Assembly (NCBI GenBank): GCA_963812255.1
Contig: CAWEUM010000001.1
Location: forward strand, 155,211-219,210
Reading direction: 5' to 3'
Origin: DATJGR01 sp963812255
Lineage (GTDB): Bacteria > Pseudomonadota > Gammaproteobacteria > Pseudomonadales > Azotimanducaceae
DNA: 64,000 nt
Below are positions 8,048 to 16,830 of this stretch, in pieces; position 1 is the first letter of the stretch; each line of letters opens with the position of its first letter. Made by a program: the position numbers and the translations under genes. The notes below the pieces were generated by a model. The model was not told the origin of the DNA. It made no database searches and saw only the letters and a program-made list of their open reading frames with translations.

Positions 8048-9313
8048 ATGGCAGGCCAACACGACACCGAACGCGTCACGGCATTGACCCCGGCGCCGCT
8101 CCGCTCGATCGCAAAGTCGACCAAACTCAACGACGTGTGCTACGAGATCCGCGGTCCGGCGCTGCAGGAAGCGGCGCGCCTGGAAGACGAGGGTCATCGC
8201 GTCATCAAGCTGAACGTCGGCAATCCCGCGGCGTTCGGCTTCGAGGCGCCCGAAGAGATCGTCATCGACGTGATCCATCATCTGCGCGAATCGCAAGGAT
8301 ATTGCGACTCCAAAGGGCTTTACAGCGCGCGCAAAGCGATCATGCAGTACTGCCAGCAGCTGCCGGTACCACACGTCGAAATCGACGACATCTACATCGG
8401 CAACGGCGTCAGCGAATTGATCGTCATGGCCATGCAGGGGCTGCTCGACAACGGCGACGAGATTCTGGTCCCCGCTCCCGACTACCCCCTCTGGACGGCG
8501 GCGATCACGTTGTGCGGCGGCAAGGCGGTGCACTACCGCTGCGACGAGCAGGCCGACTGGCAACCCGATCTCGACGATATGAAGCACAAGATCACGTCGC
8601 GTACGCGCGGCATCGTCGTGATCAACCCAAACAACCCGACCGGATCCGTATACACCCGCGAGCTGCTCAACGGCATCGTCGAGCTGGCGCGGCAGAAAGA
8701 CCTGATCCTGTTTGCCGACGAGATCTACGACAAGATCATCTACGATGACGCGGTGCATGTGCCACTGGCTCAACTCGCGCCCGACCTGCTCGTCCTGACA
8801 TTCAACGGATTGTCGAAGACCTACCGCGTCGCCGGCTTCCGCACCGGTTGGATGGTGCTGTCGGGCGCCAAACACCGCGCCACCGACTATATCGAGGGGC
8901 TCAACATTCTCGCGTCGATGCGGCTGTGTGCGAACGTGCCGAGCCAGCACGCGATCCAGACGGCACTCGGCGGCTATCAGAGTATCGCCGAATTCATACG
9001 CCCTGGCGGTCGTCTGTATCAGCAGCGCATCCTCGCGCACTCGCTGCTGAACCAGATCGAGGGCGTCAGTTGCACGATGCCGAGCGGCGCGCTGTACCTG
9101 TTTCCGAAGCTCGACGTGCGGCGCTTCAACATCAGCGACGATGAACGCTTCGTATTCGATCTGCTGCGGCAGGAGAAGCTCCTCATCGTCCAGGGCAGCG
9201 GATTCAACTGGCCGGAGCCCGACCACTTCCGCATCGTCTTCCTACCGCGCGAAGAAGAACTGATCGAGGCGATCGGACGCCTCGGCGAGTTCCTCGCCGG
9301 ATACCGTCAATAG
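8048..9313 (+). CDS. alaA: Alanine/glutamate-pyruvate aminotransferase, AlaA type
   Basis: 421 aa fold-type I PLP aminotransferase. Motifs in order: IRGPALQEAARLEDEGHRVIKLNVGNPAAFGF, characteristic of AlaA; NGVSELI; INPNNPTGSVYT; LFADEIYDKI; and SKTYRVAGFRTGW with the PLP Schiff-base Lys257. The enzyme interconverts pyruvate + glutamate and alanine + 2-oxoglutarate in the cytoplasm. The N-terminus is about 15 residues longer than the shortest homologues, but the ATG at 8048 is the best placed start. The gene appears monocistronic: a divergent hypothetical lies upstream and a convergent gene 24 bp downstream. Confidence 0.88.
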   Translation: MAGQHDTERVTALTPAPLRSIAKSTKLNDVCYEIRGPALQEAARLEDEGHRVIKLNVGNPAAFGFEAPEEIVIDVIHHLRESQGYCDSKGLYSARKAIMQYCQQLPVPHVEIDDIYIGNGVSELIVMAMQGLLDNGDEILVPAPDYPLWTAAITLCGGKAVHYRCDEQADWQPDLDDMKHKITSRTRGIVVINPNNPTGSVYTRELLNGIVELARQKDLILFADEIYDKIIYDDAVHVPLAQLAPDLLVLTFNGLSKTYRVAGFRTGWMVLSGAKHRATDYIEGLNILASMRLCANVPSQHAIQTALGGYQSIAEFIRPGGRLYQQRILAHSLLNQIEGVSCTMPSGALYLFPKLDVRRFNISDDERFVFDLLRQEKLLIVQGSGFNWPEPDHFRIVFLPREEELIEAIGRLGEFLAGYRQ

Positions 9314-9337
9314 CCCACATCCGGCACGAAGATTTCG

Positions 9338-10450
9338 TCAACCGGCGACACGGTAGAACAAAGAATCTTCGTAGCCGGCAACGATCTCGATAATGCCGTT
9401 GAGGCGCGCGTCCACTTCTTCATCCCCGCTGTCCACCAGCAAGGGCCGGCCGTCGAGAGACAGCAGCTTGGTGCGGCTCGCCACCACACAGATGTGCTGC
9501 CGCGGGATCGCCCGCAGGATCGCCGGTGTCAGCTGTTGGTTGCCGCGTCCAATCAGGAATCCTTGGCCGCGGGTGAAACTGAGCACGACGAGCGTGTCCG
9601 CATCTGTATGAGCCGCGAGCGCCGCCGCATCTGCATCCGCGACGACGAGCCGGCCATCGCGCAGTACATCGAAACCCAGCAACGTCGGCTCGATACCCAA
9701 GCGTCTCTTGATCGCCGCAACCGTACTGCCCGGTCCGAGAAAGATCGACCCGCAGTGGTCGGTGATACGTTCCGCCATCGCCTCGGCTATTTCGGCGAGC
9801 ACCAGGGATTCGACCTCGCGTCCGCTCGACTTGACGTGCTGCAGATACTTGCCGACGCGCGGCACACTCAGTTCACCGTAGTAGCACGTCGCGACACGCC
9901 CTTCCCGCAATGCGACCTCGTCAATGTCGCGCACCTGCGCAAGCTCGGCCGCCACCAACCCCCCGTCGAGCAATAAGAGGATCAACTCCGCGGCGTCACG
10001 CGGACGCACCGTGAACACGCCCGAATGCATCTTGACGCCCGCTGGGATACCAATCACCGGGACATCGCGAGGGACCACCTCGGCAAGATCGCGTGCCGTC
10101 CCGTCGCCGCCCGCGAATATCAGCACATCGACACCGGCAGTGACCATCGCAGTCGCGGCGCGCTGCGTATCGGCTGCGCTGCTTGGGCGCTGCGGCGCAC
10201 CGAGCACCTCGACGTTCAATCCCAGTTCGACGAGCGCATCATGGCCCATTGCACCGTCCCAGGTGACGAGTGTCAGTTCAGACGAACGGCTCGACAGAAG
10301 TGCGAACGCGGCACGCAATCGCTCGCCAGCGCGCGACGTGCTGCCGCGTTGCTTCGCGATACGTTGCACCTCGATGCCATCGCTGCCCTTCAGCGCCGCA
10401 GGACCGCCGATGCCCGCAACCGGATTGACGATGATCCCGAGGCGCAGCAT
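9338..10450 (-). CDS. ATP-NAD kinase family protein (AcoX-like)
   Basis: 370 aa. It begins MLRLGIIVNPVAGIGG and carries the diacylglycerol/NAD-kinase-fold motif GGDGTAR at about 114-120, then PVIGIPAGVKMHSGVF. This matches the long NAD-kinase-like family found with AcoX, longer than housekeeping NadK (about 290 aa). It may phosphorylate NAD or another small metabolite; the activity of this subgroup is not established. ATG 10450 is chosen because it overlaps the stop of the FAD-oxidoreductase gene by one base (TGATG). It is the last gene of the tusA-like operon. Confidence 0.8.
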   Translation of the reverse strand: MLRLGIIVNPVAGIGGPAALKGSDGIEVQRIAKQRGSTSRAGERLRAAFALLSSRSSELTLVTWDGAMGHDALVELGLNVEVLGAPQRPSSAADTQRAATAMVTAGVDVLIFAGGDGTARDLAEVVPRDVPVIGIPAGVKMHSGVFTVRPRDAAELILLLLDGGLVAAELAQVRDIDEVALREGRVATCYYGELSVPRVGKYLQHVKSSGREVESLVLAEIAEAMAERITDHCGSIFLGPGSTVAAIKRRLGIEPTLLGFDVLRDGRLVVADADAAALAAHTDADTLVVLSFTRGQGFLIGRGNQQLTPAILRAIPRQHICVVASRTKLLSLDGRPLLVDSGDEEVDARLNGIIEIVAGYEDSLFYRVAG

Positions 10451-11553
10451 CAGTCTTGCCTGCCCGCGCACTCACACACTGCATCGGCCAGCGCCAGCGA
10501 TGCGGTCAACCCGGGCGATTCGATCCCGAGCAGATGAATCAAACCGGGAATGCCATGGTTCTTCATGTCCAGCAAACGAAAATCTGCCGCTGGTTCGCTC
10601 GCGGCAGAGATCTTCGGGCGTATACCGGTGTAACCCGCTTGCAGGCGTTTCTCGTCGAGCGACGGATAATAGCGACGGATGGCCGTGATGAACCGCGAGC
10701 GATTGCGTTCGTCGAACGTGTAATCGATGCCGTCGATCCAGACGACATCCGGACCGAATCGCGCCTGGCCCGCCAGATCGAGCGTCACGTGAACGCCGAG
10801 CCCACCGGGCTCCGCCACCGGATAGACAAGCCGTTGAAACGGCGAACGTCCGCTCAATGTGTAGTACTGCCCTTTTGCATAGTGCGCGTTCGGCAACAGC
10901 GCGGGCGGATGCTGCGCAATCCGACGCGCGAGATCCGGCGCCGCGAGGCCCGCGCAGTTCACGACGAACGCGGCATCGAGTTCGAACTGTTGCGTCTGCA
11001 GTCGTATGCGTCGGCGCTCGGCGCGACCCGACAAGACGTCGGTATGAAACGCGATCATGCCGCCGTGCGCTTCGAGATCGCCGACGAGGCTCTCCATGTA
11101 AGCATGGCTATCGATGATTCCGGTCGTCTCCGACATAACTGCGCCGACACAGCTCACCGCCGGTTCCAGTTCGGCAACCTCGGCAGCCGATACCCAGCGC
11201 AGCTCACCAACGCCGTTGGCGATTGCGCGCGCCTGATATCCGCGCAACGTTTCGAACTGCGTCTCATCGGTCGCGACGATGAGTTTTCCGCAGCGCCGAA
11301 ACTCGACGCCATAGGCTTCACAATACTGGTAGAGCAATGTCTTGCCGCGTACGCACAAATGCGCCTTGAGGCTGCCGGTGTCGTAGTAGATCCCGGCGTG
11401 GATCACCTCGGAATTGCGGCTGCTGGTCTCGGTACCAATCTGGCCGTGACGCTCGAGTACCAGCACGTCGCGACCCGCCCGAGCCAACGCACGGGCGCAA
11501 GCGAGCCCAACGACACCGGCACCGATGACAACGCAATCAATGCGTTCACTCAC
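10450..11553 (-). CDS. FAD-dependent oxidoreductase, L-2-hydroxyglutarate oxidase-like
   Basis: 367 aa of the DAO/GlpD fold. Dinucleotide motif VVIGAGVVGLACA near residues 8-20, an Arg-Asn-Ser-x-x-H-A-G-I-Y region (SSRNSEVIHAGIYYDTGSLKAHLC) typical of L-2-hydroxyglutarate dehydrogenases, and C-terminal GIESPGLTASLALA. It would oxidise an alpha-hydroxy acid or amino acid with electrons passing to FAD and then to quinone or oxygen. The frame extends far upstream, but similarity starts at the GTG 11553 (SERIDCVV), which overlaps the end of epmC by 8 bp. The substrate call is moderate. Confidence 0.82.
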   Translation of the reverse strand: MSERIDCVVIGAGVVGLACARALARAGRDVLVLERHGQIGTETSSRNSEVIHAGIYYDTGSLKAHLCVRGKTLLYQYCEAYGVEFRRCGKLIVATDETQFETLRGYQARAIANGVGELRWVSAAEVAELEPAVSCVGAVMSETTGIIDSHAYMESLVGDLEAHGGMIAFHTDVLSGRAERRRIRLQTQQFELDAAFVVNCAGLAAPDLARRIAQHPPALLPNAHYAKGQYYTLSGRSPFQRLVYPVAEPGGLGVHVTLDLAGQARFGPDVVWIDGIDYTFDERNRSRFITAIRRYYPSLDEKRLQAGYTGIRPKISAASEPAADFRLLDMKNHGIPGLIHLLGIESPGLTASLALADAVCECAGRQD

Positions 11554-12040
11554 GATCGAATTCCATGGCGAGCGCCTCGCAAAAACGCCGCGCGCGCGGC
11601 GGCAAATTTGCAGCGCGCGCGAGTGTGCGTTCCGCAACGACCCCCGCGAAGCGTTCGAGTTCGGCGGCTGACGCATCGAAATCATCAGCGCTGACGACGA
11701 AGCGGACGCCGCACGTCCGCGCGAAGACCGCCTCGAGTGCCTGAACGTCCGCTTCGGCCGCGAAGAAGCCGGCCCGTTGTTGCGCACTGCGCGGACCGGG
11801 TACATACGGATAGCCGTAGTCGCGCCACTGCCGCCGGCCCGGTCCGGCAAGGCACCAGTGCGCCGCCTCGTGCAACGCACTGGCCGGATAGTTGCGCGTG
11901 TAGGTGATCCGCGCCGGCGTTGCTCCGGCAACCGGTTCGTACAACGGTTCGGTCGCGCCGCCCGACATCAGCGTGTGGTGACTGTCGAAGAACTCCGCGT
12001 TGAACACGCGGGCAATACGCGCAGCGGTCTGATCACTCAT
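11546..12040 (-). CDS. epmC: Elongation factor P hydroxylase EpmC
   Basis: 164 aa. Family hallmarks are HEAAHW (57-62), CLAGPGRRQWRDYGYPYVPGPRS and the following FAAEADVQALEAVF. EpmC hydroxylates the beta-lysylated lysine of EF-P, the final step of the EpmA/EpmB/EpmC pathway. epmA, epmB and efp are not in the window, so the pathway must be completed elsewhere. It overlaps the upstream GGCT gene by 8 bp and the downstream oxidoreductase by 8 bp, a strongly coupled operon. Confidence 0.85.
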   Translation of the reverse strand: MSDQTAARIARVFNAEFFDSHHTLMSGGATEPLYEPVAGATPARITYTRNYPASALHEAAHWCLAGPGRRQWRDYGYPYVPGPRSAQQRAGFFAAEADVQALEAVFARTCGVRFVVSADDFDASAAELERFAGVVAERTLARAANLPPRARRFCEALAMEFDRE

Positions 12041-12500
12041 CGACGCAACGAATGCCTCGCAACCAATCCAGATACGACCTCGACAGATACTCGTGCCCCG
12101 CCAATAGGTGGCTCAGATAGCCCCGCTCCGGACGCAGGCCGCGGCGCAGCACCGAGGCGTTGGCAAAGTACGTCCAGGCGGCGATTTCGCCACGCGCCGT
12201 GCGCACGCGCACGACGTCGCGACTGTAGTTGATCGGCGTTGCCTCGAACGCATCCATGCGATGGATCTCGACATCGGACTCGAGACGGTACAACAGGCCC
12301 TCCACCCGAGCGCCGGGGTCGTATGCCAGATTGGCATGGCCAGAGCGCGGATGCGTGCGCGATTGTTTGTCGAAAGCCAGACGAACCGCATCCATCACGG
12401 CGCCGCATATCGCATCGAAGCGCACGCCGCGCTCCGTCACCCGCGCAGGATTCATGTTGCTGCCGTAGGCGAAATAGAATCGCGGCGGCATATCCGCCAT
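12033..12500 (-). CDS. Gamma-glutamylcyclotransferase-like (GGCT/AIG2) protein
   Basis: 155 aa. The start FYFAYGSNMNPARV is the substrate-binding YGSN loop of GGCT proteins, and MDAFEAT carries the usual acidic catalytic residue. It probably cleaves gamma-glutamyl amines or amino acids to 5-oxoproline, or acts on a related isopeptide. ATG 12500 is preferred because it overlaps the stop of the tusA-like gene and follows AAGGGG; a GTG one codon upstream (12503) is the alternative. It sits between the tusA-like gene and epmC, a combination with no obvious shared pathway. Confidence 0.8.
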   Translation of the reverse strand: MADMPPRFYFAYGSNMNPARVTERGVRFDAICGAVMDAVRLAFDKQSRTHPRSGHANLAYDPGARVEGLLYRLESDVEIHRMDAFEATPINYSRDVVRVRTARGEIAAWTYFANASVLRRGLRPERGYLSHLLAGHEYLSRSYLDWLRGIRCVDE

Positions 12501-12730
12501 CACCCCTTGCGAAGACGGTAGTGATGTGTCGCATCACGTATCTGGTGACTCAACATCCGATGTCCCATGAACCGGCAGAAGTCGGTGAGGTCGCGCTCCG
12601 TGGAAGGATCCGTTGCGACCACATACAGCACCTGCCCAGAGCGCATTTCGCGCACGCGGTTGCGCACCAGCATCAGCGGTTCCGGGCAGACGAGCCCGCG
12701 GGCATCCAAACAATCGTCAGCGTCATCCAT
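12500..12730 (-). CDS. TusA-family sulfurtransferase
   Basis: 76 aa. The LDARGLVCPEPLMLVRNRVREM signature has the persulfide-carrying Cys15 in CPEP, followed by the two-layer alpha/beta core and SHQIRDATHHYRLRKG. TusA relays sulfur to the tRNA 2-thiouridine, molybdenum-cofactor or sulfur-oxidation pathways. Neighbours do not resolve which. It is the first gene of the minus-strand operon; its promoter should lie in the 193-bp gap shared with the divergent TPR gene. Confidence 0.85.
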   Translation of the reverse strand: MDDADDCLDARGLVCPEPLMLVRNRVREMRSGQVLYVVATDPSTERDLTDFCRFMGHRMLSHQIRDATHHYRLRKG

Positions 12731-12923
12731 GGCAAACTCGCCGTGTTCGCGCGCGATCTTATCAGGGGGCTAAAACGACTGCAGGCGGTACCTGTCGCCA
12801 CTTCGCGATCGTGCACGGCATCGGCGTTCGATCCTTGACTTGTCGGGGACGGCTCTGAGACTTTCGCGGAGGAACGCAGGACTGCTGCCCGCGGTCCAAC
12901 CTTCGAACACGAGCATTCTGCGC

Positions 12924-14291
12924 ATGTGGAAATTTGTCTGGTCGGGTTTTGCGATCGTCGTGGCCGCGTCGGGTATCGTCGTGCGCGCCGCTGAACAATC
13001 CAGTTCCAGTGAGGTGCAGGCGACACCTGAGTCTGCTGTTGTATCGAGCGTCGCAGAGCGCACCGACAGCATCGGCGAGCGCGTCGAAATTGCCTCCCAC
13101 CAGCTCGCGATGAAGGAATACACCGACGCCGAACCGCTGCTCTCCAACATCGTCGCGGAACTACAGCAAACCAAATCGCGCTACGACCCGGCGCTGATCC
13201 AACCGTTGACGATGCTCGGCGATGCGCTGAGCGGAGAGGCAAAATACAAAGAGGCGTTGCAGGCGTACGAAAAGGCGCGCTACATCACGCGCGTCACCGA
13301 CGGATTGCACACCGTCGATCAAATCGACCTCGTCTATCGCGAGGCGAACATGCTTGCGTCGATGGGCGAAACGGCGAAAGCGAACGACCGCCAGGAGTAT
13401 GCGTATGAGACATTGCTGCGCAACTACGGTCCGTTTTCACCTAAGCTGGTGCCGGCATTGTTTCACCTCGCAATGTGGTACGACCGCACCACCAACGTAT
13501 TCGCCGCGCGCGGTTTATATGAACGCGCGGTCGAGATTCTTGCGCGGAACAACGGCGCAACAGACCCCAGTCTGATTCCCGCGCTGCGCGGCCTGGCGAA
13601 CACCTACCGTGAGGAACGCTTTCCGCCCTTTCAACTGCCCGAGACGCAACATGTCGGCGCCTTGCCGCCAGCCGCGTTATACGGTTCGCAAGGCGACCCC
13701 ATGCCGATCGTCAATCGGTTCGGTCCCGGTGAAGCCGCATTGCTGGAAGTGGTCAAAATCATCTCTGCGGATCCAGAAGCGACGCCGCTGTCGGTGGCTC
13801 TGGCAGAGATCGATCTCGCCGATTGGTATTTGTTGTTCGACAAGCCGTCGCGCGCAACGCCTGTTTACGTCCATGCGCGACAGATCATGCGCGACCGCGC
13901 GGCGATGGACGCGGAGCAAATCGCCGTCTATTTCGGCCAGCCGACGATCCTCTACCGGCCGATACCTCCGGACCCGCCCGCGCCATCCGAGGCGCTGCGC
14001 GCGAACCCAACCCAGGGTCATATCGAACTCAGCTACACCGTAACCAACGATGGGGAAGTGACCGATCTGAAGACGTTGTCATCGGAACCCGAAGGCCTGA
14101 TGGATTTGAAGGTTCGGCGCGGTATGCGCGTCGCGCGCTTCCGGCCGAGATTCGACGGTGACACACCCGTCGACTCCCCGAATCAGGTGTATCGGCGCAC
14201 GTTCACCTACTATCCCAAGTCGGCCCCCGCAAGCCTCACGACACCGCCGGACCGCAGCGACAGCGCGGGCGTAAAGCAAGCTGCGCCTTGA
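12924..14291 (+). CDS. Secreted TPR protein with TonB-type C-terminal domain (cluster gene A)
   Basis: 455 aa. ATG 12924 gives a clean signal peptide (WKFVWSGFAIVVAASGIVVRAAE); the longer frame to 12840 lacks one. Residues about 60-260 form helical repeats of TPR type (LAMKEYTDAEPLLSNI, MLGDALSGEAKYKEALQAYEKA). The last 90 residues (GHIELSYTVTNDGEVTDLKTLSSEPEG to RRTFTYY) have the pattern of the TonB/TonB-C fold. No TonB-like membrane anchor is present, so the protein is probably periplasmic. It is the first gene of the eleven-gene envelope cluster. Confidence 0.75.
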   Translation: MWKFVWSGFAIVVAASGIVVRAAEQSSSSEVQATPESAVVSSVAERTDSIGERVEIASHQLAMKEYTDAEPLLSNIVAELQQTKSRYDPALIQPLTMLGDALSGEAKYKEALQAYEKARYITRVTDGLHTVDQIDLVYREANMLASMGETAKANDRQEYAYETLLRNYGPFSPKLVPALFHLAMWYDRTTNVFAARGLYERAVEILARNNGATDPSLIPALRGLANTYREERFPPFQLPETQHVGALPPAALYGSQGDPMPIVNRFGPGEAALLEVVKIISADPEATPLSVALAEIDLADWYLLFDKPSRATPVYVHARQIMRDRAAMDAEQIAVYFGQPTILYRPIPPDPPAPSEALRANPTQGHIELSYTVTNDGEVTDLKTLSSEPEGLMDLKVRRGMRVARFRPRFDGDTPVDSPNQVYRRTFTYYPKSAPASLTTPPDRSDSAGVKQAAP

Positions 14292-14413
14292 AGTCGCCAT
14301 CGGATGAACTCGGCGTCGGATCGATGTTCAAATACACTATGCTTTGCTTGGCATGTTGGTTGGCGCGCGCCATGAGGTCGTGCGTTCGCCGCCCGGATCA
14401 GGAGAGTCCAACG

Positions 14414-15544
14414 ATGAGCAGATACCGGCTTGTAATTTCGGGCTCGCTGCTCGCGGGCGCGATGTGCCTCTCTGGCTGTCAATCGCCATCGAGTAGCCCA
14501 TCATCACCCAGCGTGCCGAGCCCATCGGGCGGCTCTTCCTCGTCGAAATCATCGAATCCTTCGCAGAGTCAGGGCAGCCAGGGTAGCCAGGGAAGCCAAG
14601 GCAGTCAGGGATCGACGGGTTCGCCGAGTCCTTCACCGGGTTCCACCGCTGGCTCGACCGGATCTTCGCCGGGTTCGTCCGGCTCACAACAGCCCGGTTC
14701 TCAGCAGGGGTCCGCGGATTCCCAAGGCGACACACAATCGGGCGGCGGCCAGAGCCAGCCGTCGTTCGATCCGAATGCAGGCGCGAAAGGTTCGCAGGAT
14801 GGCCGCGAGCAACGCAGCGCGGATTCGAACGGAACTGGAACGAATGACGCAACCGGCGACGCAACCGAAGGCGGTGCCGGCCAGACCGCCGGTACGACGG
14901 GTTCGGCCGGGGAACCCACCGCCGCGGGCAACGGCAGCGACGGCACAACCGACGCCGGCGGCAACGGTACCGTCGGCCAAACCGGCGGCAGCGGTAATCC
15001 AGGCGCCGCCGACGCAGGTGATGGCGGCGGATCCACCGGCACCACCGCAGATGCATCCGGCGGCGCCCAGGGCGGTGGCACCAAGGGTGCCGGCGACGGC
15101 GAGCTGGACAAGGCGCTGAAGGATTTCGACGGCCAGATCCTGGCGGAGCACGGCACCATCCTCGCGCGCGCCAACGAAAGCGCCGGCACAATCGAAGACC
15201 CGAACGCGGGCGCCGGCGCCGCTGGCGGAACGTCGAGTCAGAACAGTGGGTCCGGCACCGGGACCACCGGCGGCGGCGCGAGTACCGCCGGCGCTGGCAG
15301 TTCGGGGGGCAGCGGAGGCGGTCTGCCGGACGGCGTCGCGATACCGGGTGGCACGGAACGCCCCGCTCCGCCGATGCCTTCGGTGAAAAACGCCGAAGTC
15401 GCCAGCATGCCGGCGGACGTGGCCGATTCGCGTGACGACGATGTCGTGGCGCGCCAGCTGCGTGAAGCCGCGATGGCCGAATCCGACCCGGTCCTGAAGC
15501 AGAAGCTCTGGGAGGAATACCGTCGCTACAAAGCGGGCAAATAG
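14414..15544 (+). CDS. Low-complexity Ser/Gly/Gln/Thr-rich lipoprotein (cluster gene B)
   Basis: 376 aa from ATG 14414, which has CAGGAGAG at 14399-14406; the longer upstream frame is rejected. Signal peptide ISGSLLAGAMCLSGC ends in a lipobox (LSGC). About 270 residues of Ser/Pro then Gly/Ala/Thr/Asn-rich disordered sequence follow, including SQG tandem repeats. The ordered part is the acidic/basic C-terminus (DDDVVARQLREAAMAESDP to EEYRRYKAGK). It resembles a flexible outer-membrane-anchored tether or linker. No function is assigned; length is likely to vary between strains. Confidence 0.75.
   Translation: MSRYRLVISGSLLAGAMCLSGCQSPSSSPSSPSVPSPSGGSSSSKSSNPSQSQGSQGSQGSQGSQGSTGSPSPSPGSTAGSTGSSPGSSGSQQPGSQQGSADSQGDTQSGGGQSQPSFDPNAGAKGSQDGREQRSADSNGTGTNDATGDATEGGAGQTAGTTGSAGEPTAAGNGSDGTTDAGGNGTVGQTGGSGNPGAADAGDGGGSTGTTADASGGAQGGGTKGAGDGELDKALKDFDGQILAEHGTILARANESAGTIEDPNAGAGAAGGTSSQNSGSGTGTTGGGASTAGAGSSGGSGGGLPDGVAIPGGTERPAPPMPSVKNAEVASMPADVADSRDDDVVARQLREAAMAESDPVLKQKLWEEYRRYKAGK
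14564..14612 (+). repeat. In-frame tandem repeat encoding Ser-Gln-Gly units
   Basis: Imperfect 9-base units of the form AGCCAGGGN encode consecutive SQG triplets inside the low-complexity lipoprotein. Synonymous differences between units show it is not a recent perfect expansion, though slippage could still alter its length. Confidence 0.6.
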
Positions 15545-15560
15545 CAGTTGGCTGGCGGCA

Positions 15561-16826
15561 ATGTCGAACCGGTACGCGCACCTTAGCTGGTTCGTCTGGT
15601 TGATGCTCATCGTCGGCGGCTGCGTCAGCGAAACGGTACGCAGCGTCGACATGACGCCGCCGAAACAGGCCGCGTCATCGGTTCCCGAGGCATTGTTGCT
15701 CGACGTCGGCGTCTCCGTGTTCGATGCAAACATCCCGGACGACTACGACGAGCAGATCAAAGAGAACATCTCGCCGGACGTCCGCCGCGCCGAGGGCAAT
15801 TTCATCGCCTATACCCTCAAGACCATGCTGCAGAGCACCGGCAACTGGGGGGCTGTCCGCGTCGTACCGAAAACGACCAACGCTGTCGACGTGATGGTTC
15901 ACGGGACGATCCTCGCCTCCGATGGCGCGCGACTGCAACTCGAAGTGACCGTCATCGATTCGAGTGGCACCACATGGTTCAAACGTAAGTACGAGTCCCT
16001 CGCGAGCAAGTATGCGTACGACCCGAGCGTGCCGCAGGGCATCGATCCGTTCCAGTCGATCTACAAACAGATTGCCGACGACATGCAGATCTATCGACTC
16101 ACGCTCACAGCGGCCGATGTCGCCAGGATCCGGACGGTTGCGGAGATGGTATTTGCGCGCGATTTCGCGCCGGATGCGTTTTCACGCTATGTCGAATCGA
16201 ACAAGAAAGGCCAGATTACGCTCAAGCGCCTGCCCGCGCCTAACGACCCGATGCTGGGGCGAATTCGCAAAGTGAGAGAGCGCGAATACGCTTTCGTCGA
16301 CACGCTGGACGAATATTTTGCGGAATACCAACGTTCCATGTACAAGCCGTACCAGGGATGGCGCCAGGCATCCTACGAAGAGGCGATCTCGTTTCGCCAA
16401 CTTGAAGCGCAATCGCGAGCGCGCATGATCGCCGGCATCGCCGCGGTTGGCGCCGGAGTCGCCGGAGAATTCAGCGGTGACACGACCGCGCAGACCGCGG
16501 GGCTGATCGGAATCATTGCCGGCGCTACGACCATCAAGAGCGCACTGAACAAGCGCGCCGAGGCCAAGATTCATTCCGAGGTGCTGCAGGAGCTCGGCAC
16601 GTCCGCCGAAGCCGAGATCACACCGCATACGATCGAACTGGAAAACCAGACGGTCCGTCTGACCGGCACGGTCGACGCGCAGTACACGGAACTGCGGCGA
16701 ATTCTGCGGCAGATCTACTACAAAGAACTCGGTCTGGCGCTGCCCGACGCGCCGTCCAAACCCACGCGAGATGCCAGTCCGGACAAGAGCCCTTCGGCCA
16801 GCGTCGAACCCGTCACCGGCGCCTAG
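15561..16826 (+). CDS. Lipoprotein with BON-like C-terminus (cluster gene C)
   Basis: 421 aa. N-terminal WFVWLMLIVGGC is a lipoprotein signal with lipobox VGGC. The central region (ALLLDVGVSVFDANIPDDYDEQI to LKTMLQSTGNWGAVRVVPKT) looks like a periplasmic lipoprotein domain. A short Gly/Ala-rich hydrophobic stretch (MIAGIAAVGAGVAGEFSGD to GLIGIIAGATTI) may insert in or lie on a membrane. The C-terminal part (EITPHTIELENQTVRLTGTVDAQY) has the strand pattern of BON domains. It lies 16 bp after the low-complexity lipoprotein gene. Family not recognised. Confidence 0.7.
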   Translation: MSNRYAHLSWFVWLMLIVGGCVSETVRSVDMTPPKQAASSVPEALLLDVGVSVFDANIPDDYDEQIKENISPDVRRAEGNFIAYTLKTMLQSTGNWGAVRVVPKTTNAVDVMVHGTILASDGARLQLEVTVIDSSGTTWFKRKYESLASKYAYDPSVPQGIDPFQSIYKQIADDMQIYRLTLTAADVARIRTVAEMVFARDFAPDAFSRYVESNKKGQITLKRLPAPNDPMLGRIRKVREREYAFVDTLDEYFAEYQRSMYKPYQGWRQASYEEAISFRQLEAQSRARMIAGIAAVGAGVAGEFSGDTTAQTAGLIGIIAGATTIKSALNKRAEAKIHSEVLQELGTSAEAEITPHTIELENQTVRLTGTVDAQYTELRRILRQIYYKELGLALPDAPSKPTRDASPDKSPSASVEPVTGA

Positions 16827-16830
16827 TGTC

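Noticed and set aside
11554..11931. Upstream extension of the FAD-oxidoreductase frame
   Set aside because: The 126 extra codons run antisense-free through epmC and are Arg-rich; similarity starts at the GTG 11553.
14288..14413. Longer start for the low-complexity lipoprotein
   Set aside because: Would place 42 residues ahead of a good signal peptide and lipobox; the ATG at 14414 has the ribosome site.
14564..14612. CRISPR-like repeat array
   Set aside because: The repeats are 9-base coding units without spacers, inside an open reading frame.
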